This document shows, one piece after another, positions 1 through 9,827 of a stretch of 64,000 nt of DNA (its first letter is position 1; every line of letters starts with the position of its first letter). Origin of the DNA: Hippasteria phrygiana (taxonomy: Eukaryota > Echinodermata > Asteroidea > Valvatida > Goniasteridae). Both the position numbers and the translations under genes were made by a program. The notes beneath the pieces were generated by a model, which had not been told where the DNA came from, did no database searches, and was given only the letters and a program-made list of their open reading frames with translations. The stretch spans positions 1,692,001 to 1,756,000 of the forward strand of contig JAZGUH010000451.1 in the NCBI GenBank assembly GCA_037893225.1. The letters are read 5' to 3'.

Positions 1-701
1 CAGTAAACGGAAGAACGCACACAGAGTTCACGGAAAGAAATTTGTTGCGAGGTTTGAATTTTCTCGAAGAGTTCTAACGCTGTGAAGCTGGCGATGGTCT
101 GAAATTGTTGCGCTATATCTAAGCTACCCATACGTGTGAAAATTGCTGGATTTGGTCAATATCCTATTAAATTATGAACAGGGAAAGGAGGGGCGTTCAT
201 CTGAAAATTTGGCAAACGTTAAGCAGCCACAATGCAGTAAACGGGAGAACGCACACAGAGTTCACGGGAAGAAATTTGTTGCGAGGTTTGAATTTTCTCG
301 AAGAGTTCTCACGCTGTGAAGCTGGCGATAGTCTCAAATTGTTGCGCTAGATCTAAGCTACCAATACGTGTGAAAATTGCTGGATTTGGTCAATATCCCA
401 ATAAATTATGAACAGGGAAAGGAGGGGCGTTCATCTGAAAATTTGGCAAACGTTAAGCAGTCACAATGCAGTAAACGGGAGAACGCACAAAGAGTTCACA
501 GGAAAAAAATGTTGCGAGGTTTGAATTTTCTCGAAGAGTTCTAACGCTGTGAAGCTGGCGATGGTCTCAAATTGTTGCGCTAGATCTAAGCTACCCATAC
601 GTGTGAAAATTACTGGATTTGGTGAATATTTCATTCAATTATGAACAGAGAAAGGAGGGTCGTTCATCTGAAAATGTGGCAAACGTTAAGCAGTCACAAT
701 G
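1..701. repeat. A-B-C module, copy 1
   Basis: Monomer A (1-234) has TCTGAAAT and TATATCT, so its BglII site is lost. B (235-468) has the GGGAG start, GATAGTC and CCCAATAA. C (469-701) has CACAAAG and a 1-bp deletion that turns GGAAGAAATTTG into a seven-A run followed by TG, making it 233 bp. The three recur in this fixed order at all 13 A positions, which is why they are used as the anchor. Confidence 0.9.
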
Positions 702-935
702 CAGTAAACGGAAGAACGCACACAGAGTTCACAGGAAGAAATTTGTTGCGAGGTTTGAATTTTCTCGAAGAGTTCTAACGCTGTGAAGCTGGCGATGGTC
801 TCAAATTGTTGCGCTAGATCTAAGCTACCCATACGTGTGAAAATTACTGGATTTGGTGAATATCCCATTCAATTATGAACAGGGAAAGGAGGGGCGTTCA
901 TCTGAAAATGTGGCAAACGTTAAGCAATCACAATG
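702..935 (+). repeat. Representative satellite monomer (type D)
   Basis: This 234-bp copy is a convenient reference. Landmarks from its CAGTAAAC start: variable CACAGG/CACGGG/CACCGG motif near 30-35; long conserved segment 43-75; TTCTCGAAGAGTTC at 61-74; BglII AGATCT at 115-120; variable block 141-175; G-rich GGGAAAGGAGGG near 181-192; AACGTT at 216-221. Two short matches, AAATTTGTTGCG (38-49) and AAATTGTTGCG (102-112), lie about 64 bp apart. The consensus has 11 CpG. No tRNA, 5S rRNA or transposon terminal motif is convincing, so the monomer's origin is unknown. Confidence 0.95.
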
Positions 936-2105
936 CAGTAAACGGAAGAACGCACACAGAGTTCACGGACAGAAATTTGTTGCGAGGTTTGAATTTTCTC
1001 GAAGAGTTCTAACGCTGTGAAGCTGGCGATGGTCTCAAATTGTTGCGCTAGATCTAAGCTACCAATACGTGTGAAAATTACTGGATTTGGTGAATATTTC
1101 ATTCAATTATGAACAGGGAAAGGAGGGTCGTTCATCTGAAAATGTGGCAAACGTTAAGCAGTCACAATGCAGTAAACGGAAGAACGCACACAGAGTTCAC
1201 GGGAAGAAATTTGTTGCGAGGTTTGAATTTTCTCGAAGAGTTCTCACGCTATGAAGCTGGCGATGGTCTCAAATTGTTGCGCTAGATCTAAGCTACCCAT
1301 ACGTGTGAACATTACCGGATTTGGTCAATATCCCATTCAAATGTGAACAGGGAAAGGAGGGTCGTTCATCTGAAAATGTGGCAAACGTTAAGCAGTCACA
1401 ATGCAGTAAACGGAAGAACGCACACAGAGTTCACAGGAAGAAATTTGTTGCGAGGTTTGAATTTTCTCGAAGAGTTCTAACGCTGTGAAGCTGGCGATGG
1501 TCTCAAATTGTTGCGCTAGATCTAAGCTACCCATACGTGTGAAAATTACTGGATTTGGTGAATATTTCATTCAATTATGAACAGGGAAAGGAGGGGCGTT
1601 CATCTGAAAATGTGGCAAACGTTAAGCAGTCACAATGCAGTAAACGGAAGAACGCACACAGAGTTCACGGGAAGAAATTTGTTGCGAGGTTTGAATTTTC
1701 TCGAAGAGTTCTAACGCTGTGAAGCTGGCGATAGTCTCAAATTGTTGCGCTAGATCTAAGCTACCAATACGTGTGAAAATTGCTGGATTTGGTCAATATC
1801 CCAATAAATTATGAACAGGGAAAGGAGGGGCGTTCATCTGCACATTTGGCAAACGTTAAGCAGTCACAATGCAGTAAACGGGAGAACGCACACAGAGTTC
1901 ACAGGAAGAAATTTGTTGCGAGGTTTGAATTTTCTCGAAGAGTTCTAACGCTGTGAAGCTGGCGATGGTCTCAAATTGTTGCGCTAGATCTAAGCTACCC
2001 ATACGTGTGAAAATTACTGGATTTGGTGAATATCCCATTCAATTATGAACAGGGAAAGGAGGGGCGTTCATCTGAAAATGTGGCAAACGTTAAGCAGTCA
2101 CAATG
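702..2105. repeat. D-E-F-G-H-I module, copy 1
   Basis: This six-monomer module follows A-B-C. Its E monomer (936) carries CACGGACAG where most E copies have CACGGAAAG. That private change is shared only with the copy at 16380, which shows the two are related by a direct large duplication. Confidence 0.85.
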
Positions 2106-3041
2106 CAGTAAACGGGAGAACGCACACAGAGTTCACGGGAAGAAATTTGTTGCGAGGTTTGAATTTTCTCGAAGAGTTCTCACGCTATGAAGCTGGCGAT
2201 GGTCTCAAATTGTTGCGCTAGATCTAAGCTACCCATACGTGTGAACATTACTGGATTTGGTCAATATCCCATTCAAATATGAACAGGGAAAGGAGGGTCG
2301 TTCATCTGAAAATGTGGCAAACGTTAAGCAGTCACAATGCAGTAAACGGAAGAACGCACACAGAGTTCACAGGAAGAAATTTGTTGCGAGGTTTGAATTT
2401 TCTCGAAGAGTTCTAACGCTGTGAAGCTGGCGATGGTCTCAAATTGTTGCGCTAGATCTAAGCTACCCATACGTGTGAAAATTACTGGATTTGGTGAATA
2501 TTTCATTCAATTATGAACAGGGAAAGGAGGGTCGTTCATCTGAAAATGTGGCAAACGTTAAGCAGTCACAATGCAGTAAACGGAAGAACGCACACAGAGT
2601 TCACGGGAAGAAATTTGTTGCGAGGTTTGAATTTTCTCGAAGAGTTCTAACGCTGTGAAGCTGGCGATGGTCTCAAATTGTTGCGCTAGATCTAAGCTAC
2701 CCATACGTGTGAAAATTACTGGATTTGGTCAATATCCCATTCAATTATGAACAGGGAAAGGAGGGGCGTTCATCTGAAAATGTGGCAAACGTTAAGCAGT
2801 CACAAGGTAGTAAACGGAAGAACGCACACAGAGTTCACGGGAAGAAATTTGTTGCGAGGTTTGAATTTTCTCGAAGAGTTCTCACGCTATGAAGCTGTCG
2901 ATGGTCTCAAATTGTTGCGCTAGATCTAAGCTACCCATACGTGTGAAAATTACTGGATTTGGTGAATATTTCATTCAATTATGAACAGAGAAAGGAGGGT
3001 CGTTCATCTGAAAATGTGGCAAACGTTAAGCAGTCACAATG
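2106..3041. repeat. J-G-K-L linker monomers
   Basis: Four monomers separate the first two D-E-F-G-H-I modules. J (2106) has GGGAG, while its copy at 17784 has GGAAG; this is the one difference I noticed between the two large copies. L (2808) begins after the unusual AAGGTAG junction and has CTGTCG in place of CTGGCG. L ends with GAGAAAGG, as the earlier C copies do. Confidence 0.82.
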
Positions 3042-4445
3042 CAGTAAACGGAAGAACGCACACAGAGTTCACAGGAAGAAATTTGTTGCGAGGTTTGAAT
3101 TTTCTCGAAGAGTTCTAACGCTGTGAAGCTGGCGATGGTCTCAAATTGTTGCGCTAGATCTAAGCTACCCATACGTGTGAAAATTACTGGATTTGGTGAA
3201 TATCCCATTCAATTATGAACAGGGAAAGGAGGGGCGTTCATCTGAAAATGTGGCAAACGTTAAGCAATCACAATGCAGTAAACGGAAGAACGCACACAGA
3301 GTTCACGGAAAGAAATTTGTTGCGAGGTTTGAATTTTCTCGAAGAGTTCTAACGCTGTGAAGCTGGCGATGGTCTCAAATTGTTGCGCTAGATCTAAGCT
3401 ACCAATACGTGTGAAAATTACTGGATTTGGTGAATATTTCATTCAATTATGAACAGGGAAAGGAGGGTCGTTCATCTGAAAATGTGGCAAACGTTAAGCA
3501 GTCACAATGCAGTAAACGGAAGAACGCACACAGAGTTCACGGGAAGAAATTTGTTGCGAGGTTTGAATTTTCTCGAAGAGTTCTCACGCTATGAAGCTGG
3601 CGATGGTCTCAAATTGTTGCGCTAGATCTAAGCTACCCATACGTGTGAACATTACCGGATTTGGTCAATATCCCATTCAAATGTGAACAGGGAAAGGAGG
3701 GTCGTTCATCTGAAAATGTGGCAAACGTTAAGCAGTCACAATGCAGTAAACGGAAGAACGCACACAGAGTTCACAGGAAGAAATTTGTTGCGAGGTTTGA
3801 ATTTTCTCGAAGAGTTCTAACGCTGTGAAGCTGGCGATGGTCTCAAATTGTTGCGCTAGATCTAAGCTACCCATACGTGTGAAAATTACTGGATTTGGTG
3901 AATATTTCATTCAATTATGAACAGGGAAAGGAGGGGCGTTCATCTGAAAATGTGGCAAACGTTAAGCAGTCACAATGCAGTAAACGGAAGAACGCACACA
4001 GAGTTCACGGGAAGAAATTTGTTGCGAGGTTTGAATTTTCTCGAAGAGTTCTAACGCTGTGAAGCTGGCGATAGTCTCAAATTGTTGCGCTAGATCTAAG
4101 CTACCAATACGTGTGAAAATTGCTGGATTTGGTCAATATCCCAATAAATTATGAACAGGGAAAGGAGGGGCGTTCATCTGCACATTTGGCAAACGTTAAG
4201 CAGTCACAATGCAGTAAACGGGAGAACGCACACAGAGTTCACAGGAAGAAATTTGTTGCGAGGTTTGAATTTTCTCGAAGAGTTCTAACGCTGTGAAGCT
4301 GGCGATGGTCTCAAATTGTTGCGCTAGATCTAAGCTACCCATACGTGTGAAAATTACTGGATTTGGTGAATATCCCATTCAATTATAAACAGGGAAAGGA
4401 GGGGCGTTCATCTGAAAATGTGGCAAACGTTAAGCAGTCACAATG
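3042..4445. repeat. D-E-F-G-H-I module, copy 2
   Basis: This module lies 2,340 bp after copy 1, with E in the CACGGAAAG form. Its I monomer ends in TTATAAAC instead of TTATGAAC (about 4384). The same rare change is found at about 20062 in copy 4. Confidence 0.85.
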
Positions 4446-5147
4446 CAGTAAACGGAAGAACGCACACAGAGTTCACGGGAAGAAATTTGTTGCGAGGTTT
4501 GAATTTTCTCGAAGAGTTCTCACGCTATGAAGCTGGCGATGGTCTCAAATTGTTGCGCTAGATCTAAGCTACCCATACGTGTGAAAATTACTGGATTTGG
4601 TGAATATTTCATTCAATTATGAACAGGGAAAGGAGGGGCGTTCATCTGAAAATGTGGCAAACGTTAAGCAGTCACAATGCAGTAAACGGAAGAACGCACA
4701 CAGAGTTCACCGGAAGAAATTTGTTGCGAGGTTTGAATTTTCTCGAAGAGTTCTAACGCTGTGAAGCTGGCGATAGTCTCAAATTGTTGCGCTAGATCTA
4801 AGCTACCAATACGTGTGAAAATTGCTGGATTTGGTCAATATCCCAATAAATTATGAACAGGGAAAGGAGGGTCGTTCATCTGAAAATGTGGCAAACGTTA
4901 AGCAGTCACAATGCAGTAAACGGAAGAACGCACACAGAGTTCACCGGAAGAAATTTGTTGCGAGGTTTGAATTTTCTCGAAGAGTTCTAACGCTGTGAAG
5001 CTGGCGATAGTCTCAAATTGTTGCGCTAGATCTAAGCTACCAATACGTGTGAAAATTGCTGGATTTGGTCAATATCCCATTCAAATATGAACAGGGAAAG
5101 GAGGGTCGTTCATCTGAAAATGTGGCAAACGTTAAGCAGTCACAATG
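4446..5147. repeat. Transition monomers (JG hybrid, Hc, HJ hybrid)
   Basis: Three monomers combine features of different types. The first has the J-type CTCACGCTATG but a G-type 3' half. The second is an H with CACCGG. The third has an H-type 5' part and a J-type AAATATGAAC end. All three recur in the same order at 20124-20825. The mosaics suggest exchange within monomers, not only at their edges. Confidence 0.78.
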
Positions 5148-7487
5148 CAGTAAACGGAAGAACGCACACAGAGTTCACAGGACGAAATTTGTTGCGAGGT
5201 TTGAATTTTCTCGAAGAGTTCTAACGCTGTGAAGCTGGCGATGGTCTCAAATTGTTGCGCTAGATCTAAGCTACCCATACGTGTGAAAATTACTGGATTT
5301 GGTGAATATTTCATTCAATTATGAACAGGGAAAGGAGGGTCGTTCATCTGAAAATGTGGCAAACGTTAAGCAGTCACAATGCAGTAAACGGAAGAACGCA
5401 CACAGAGTTCACCGGAAGAAATTTGTTGCGAGGTTTGAATTTTCTCGAAGAGTTCTAACGCTGTGAAGCTGGCGATAGTCTCAAATTGTTGCGCTAGATC
5501 TAAGCTACCAATACGTGTGAAAATTGCTGGATTTGGTCAATATCCCAATAAATTATGAACAGGGAAAGGAGGGGCGTTCATCTGCACATTTGGCAAACGT
5601 TAAGCAGTCACAATGCAGTAAACGGGAGAACGCACACAGAGTTCACAGGAAGAAATTTGTTGCGAGGTTTGAATTTTCTCGAAGAGTTCTCACGCTATGA
5701 AGCTGGCGATGGTCTCAAATTGTTGCGCTAGATCTAAGCTACCCATACGTGTGAACATTACTGGATTTGGTGAATATCCCATTCAAATATGAACAGGGAA
5801 AGGAGGGTCGTTCATCTGAAAATGTGGCAAACGTTAAGCAGTCACAATGCAGTAAACGGAAGAACGCACACAGAGTTCACAGGAAGAAATTTGTTGCGAG
5901 GTTTGAATTTTCTCGAAGAGTTCTAACGCTGTGAAGCTGGCGATGGTCTCAAATTGTTGCGCTAGATCTAAGCTACCCATACGTGTGAAAATTACTGGAT
6001 TTGGTGAATATTTCATTCAATTATGAACAGGGAAAGGAGGGTCGTTCATCTGAAAATGTGGCAAACGTTAAGCAATCACAATGCAGTAAACGGAAGAACG
6101 CACACAGAGTTCACCGGAAGAAATTTGTTGCGAGGTTTGAATTTTCTCGAAGAGTTCTAACGCTGTGAAGCTGGCGATGGTCTCAAATTGTTGCGCTAGA
6201 TCTAAGCTACCAATACGTGTGAAAATTGCTAGATTTGGTCAATATCCCAATAAATTATGAACAGGGAAAGGAGGGGCGTTCATCTGAAAATGTGGCAAAC
6301 GTTAAGCAGTCACAATGCAGTAAACGGGAGAACGCACACAGAGTTCACAGGAAGAAATTTGTTGCGAGGTTTGTATTTTCTCGAAGAGTTCTAACGCTGT
6401 GAAGCTGGCGATGGTCTCAAATTGTTGCGCTAGATCTAAGCTACCCATACGTGTGAAAATTACTGGATTTGGTGAATATCCCATTCAATTATGAACAGGG
6501 AAAGGAGGGGCGTTCATATGAAAATGTGGCAAACGTTAAGCAGTCACAATGTAGTAAACGGAAGAACGCACACAGAGTTCACGGGAAGAAATTTGTTGCG
6601 AGGTTTGAATTTTCTCGAAGAGTTCTCACGCTATGAAGCTGGCGATGGTCTCAAATTGTTGCGCTAGATCTAAGCTACCCATACGTGTGAACATTACTGG
6701 ATTTGGTCAATATCCCATTCAAATATGAACAGGGAAAGGAGGGTCGTTCATCTGAAAATGTGGCAAACGTTAAGCAGTCACAATGCAGTAAACGGAAGAA
6801 CGCACACAGAGTTCACAGGAAGAAATTTGTTGCGAGGTTTGAATTTTCTCGAAGAGTTCTAACGCTGTGAAGCTGGCGATGGTCTCAAATTGTTGCGCTA
6901 GATCTAAGCTACCCATACGTGTGAAAATTACTGGATTTGGTGAATATTTCATTCAATTATGAACAGGGAAAGGAGGGGCGTTCATCTGAAAATGTGGCAA
7001 ACGTTAAGCAGTCACAATGCAGTAAACGGAAGAACGCACACAGAGTTCACGGGAAGAAATTTGTTGCGAGGTTTGAATTTTCTCGAAGAGTTCTAACGCT
7101 GTGAAGCTGGCGATAGTCTCAAATTGTTGCGCTAGATCTAAGCTACCAATACGTGTGAAAATTGCTGGATTTGGTCAATATCCCAATAAATTATGAACAG
7201 GGAAAGGAGGGGCGTTCATCTGAAAATTTGGCAAACGTTAAGCAGTCACAATGCAGTAAACGGAAGAACGCACACAGAGTTCACGGAAAGAAATTTGTTG
7301 CGAGGTTTGAATTTTCTCGAAGAGTTCTAACGCTGTGAAGCTGGCGATAGTCTCAAATTGTTGCGCTAGATCTAAGCTACCAATACGTGTGAAAATTGCT
7401 GGATTTGGTCAATATCCCATTCAAATATGAACAGGGAAAGGAGGGTCGTTCATCTGAAAATGTGGCAAACGTTAAGCAGTCACAATG
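5148..7487. repeat. Decamer, copy 1
   Basis: Ten monomers: G (with GGACG), Hc, IJ hybrid, G, N, I, J, G, H, HJ hybrid. The next 2,340 bp repeat it almost exactly. A private A-to-T change at 6374, within the conserved segment, is absent from copy 2 (8714). Exact identity with the second copy extends back to about 4948. Confidence 0.88.
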
Positions 7488-9827
7488 CAGTAAACGGAAG
7501 AACGCACACAGAGTTCACAGGACGAAATTTGTTGCGAGGTTTGAATTTTCTCGAAGAGTTCTAACGCTGTGAAGCTGGCGATGGTCTCAAATTGTTGCGC
7601 TAGATCTAAGCTACCCATACGTGTGAAAATTACTGGATTTGGTGAATATTTCATTCAATTATGAACAGGGAAAGGAGGGTCGTTCATCTGAAAATGTGGC
7701 AAACGTTAAGCAGTCACAATGCAGTAAACGGAAGAACGCACACAGAGTTCACCGGAAGAAATTTGTTGCGAGGTTTGAATTTTCTCGAAGAGTTCTAACG
7801 CTGTGAAGCTGGCGATAGTCTCAAATTGTTGCGCTAGATCTAAGCTACCAATACGTGTGAAAATTGCTGGATTTGGTCAATATCCCAATAAATTATGAAC
7901 AGGGAAAGGAGGGGCGTTCATCTGCACATTTGGCAAACGTTAAGCAGTCACAATGCAGTAAACGGGAGAACGCACACAGAGTTCACAGGAAGAAATTTGT
8001 TGCGAGGTTTGAATTTTCTCGAAGAGTTCTCACGCTATGAAGCTGGCGATGGTCTCAAATTGTTGCGCTAGATCTAAGCTACCCATACGTGTGAACATTA
8101 CTGGATTTGGTGAATATCCCATTCAAATATGAACAGGGAAAGGAGGGTCGTTCATCTGAAAATGTGGCAAACGTTAAGCAGTCACAATGCAGTAAACGGA
8201 AGAACGCACACAGAGTTCACAGGAAGAAATTTGTTGCGAGGTTTGAATTTTCTCGAAGAGTTCTAACGCTGTGAAGCTGGCGATGGTCTCAAATTGTTGC
8301 GCTAGATCTAAGCTACCCATACGTGTGAAAATTACTGGATTTGGTGAATATTTCATTCAATTATGAACAGGGAAAGGAGGGTCGTTCATCTGAAAATGTG
8401 GCAAACGTTAAGCAATCACAATGCAGTAAACGGAAGAACGCACACAGAGTTCACCGGAAGAAATTTGTTGCGAGGTTTGAATTTTCTCGAAGAGTTCTAA
8501 CGCTGTGAAGCTGGCGATGGTCTCAAATTGTTGCGCTAGATCTAAGCTACCAATACGTGTGAAAATTGCTAGATTTGGTCAATATCCCAATAAATTATGA
8601 ACAGGGAAAGGAGGGGCGTTCATCTGAAAATGTGGCAAACGTTAAGCAGTCACAATGCAGTAAACGGGAGAACGCACACAGAGTTCACAGGAAGAAATTT
8701 GTTGCGAGGTTTGAATTTTCTCGAAGAGTTCTAACGCTGTGAAGCTGGCGATGGTCTCAAATTGTTGCGCTAGATCTAAGCTACCCATACGTGTGAAAAT
8801 TACTGGATTTGGTGAATATCCCATTCAATTATGAACAGGGAAAGGAGGGGCGTTCATATGAAAATGTGGCAAACGTTAAGCAGTCACAATGTAGTAAACG
8901 GAAGAACGCACACAGAGTTCACGGGAAGAAATTTGTTGCGAGGTTTGAATTTTCTCGAAGAGTTCTCACGCTATGAAGCTGGCGATGGTCTCAAATTGTT
9001 GCGCTAGATCTAAGCTACCCATACGTGTGAACATTACTGGATTTGGTCAATATCCCATTCAAATATGAACAGGGAAAGGAGGGTCGTTCATCTGAAAATG
9101 TGGCAAACGTTAAGCAGTCACAATGCAGTAAACGGAAGAACGCACACAGAGTTCACAGGAAGAAATTTGTTGCGAGGTTTGAATTTTCTCGAAGAGTTCT
9201 AACGCTGTGAAGCTGGCGATGGTCTCAAATTGTTGCGCTAGATCTAAGCTACCCATACGTGTGAAAATTACTGGATTTGGTGAATATTTCATTCAATTAT
9301 GAACAGGGAAAGGAGGGGCGTTCATCTGAAAATGTGGCAAACGTTAAGCAGTCACAATGCAGTAAACGGAAGAACGCACACAGAGTTCACGGGAAGAAAT
9401 TTGTTGCGAGGTTTGAATTTTCTCGAAGAGTTCTAACGCTGTGAAGCTGGCGATAGTCTCAAATTGTTGCGCTAGATCTAAGCTACCAATACGTGTGAAA
9501 ATTGCTGGATTTGGTCAATATCCCAATAAATTATGAACAGGGAAAGGAGGGGCGTTCATCTGAAAATTTGGCAAACGTTAAGCAGTCACAATGCAGTAAA
9601 CGGAAGAACGCACACAGAGTTCACGGAAAGAAATTTGTTGCGAGGTTTGAATTTTCTCGAAGAGTTCTAACGCTGTGAAGCTGGCGATGGTCTCAAATTG
9701 TTGCGCTAGATCTAAGCTACTCATACGTGTGAAAATTACTGGATTTGGTGAATATAACATTCAATTATGAACAGGGAAAGGAGGGGCGTTCATCTGAAAA
9801 TGTGGCAAACGTTAAGCAGTCACAATG
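7488..9827. repeat. Decamer, copy 2
   Basis: This is a direct tandem copy of the previous decamer at offset 2,340. Shared rare markers include the CATATG and AATGTAG changes at the I/J junction (about 8857-8892). Identity ends at about 9688, inside the tenth monomer, which switches to a U type with CTACTCAT and ATAACATT. Confidence 0.88.

Noticed and set aside
744..776. RNA polymerase III internal promoter or tRNA-derived origin
   Set aside because: GGTTTGAATTT resembles a B box at 8 of 11 positions, but no acceptable A box lies at a suitable distance and no cloverleaf can be drawn.
686..868. 60-codon minus-strand reading frames as real genes
   Set aside because: The frame recurs only because the satellite repeats. 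Common shared variants introduce stops (GGTC gives TGA at codon 4; CTCACG gives TGA mid-frame), others change amino acids freely, and there is no recognisable domain or separate promoter.
702..935. CENP-B box
   Set aside because: No TTCG....A..CGGG arrangement is present on either strand in the monomer types examined; the CGGG motifs are not preceded by TTCG at the right spacing.
1638..1871. Polyadenylation signals (AATAAA in B, H and N monomers)
   Set aside because: The motif comes from the CCCAATAAATT variant, recurs with the repeat, and has no gene upstream; chance occurrence is sufficient.
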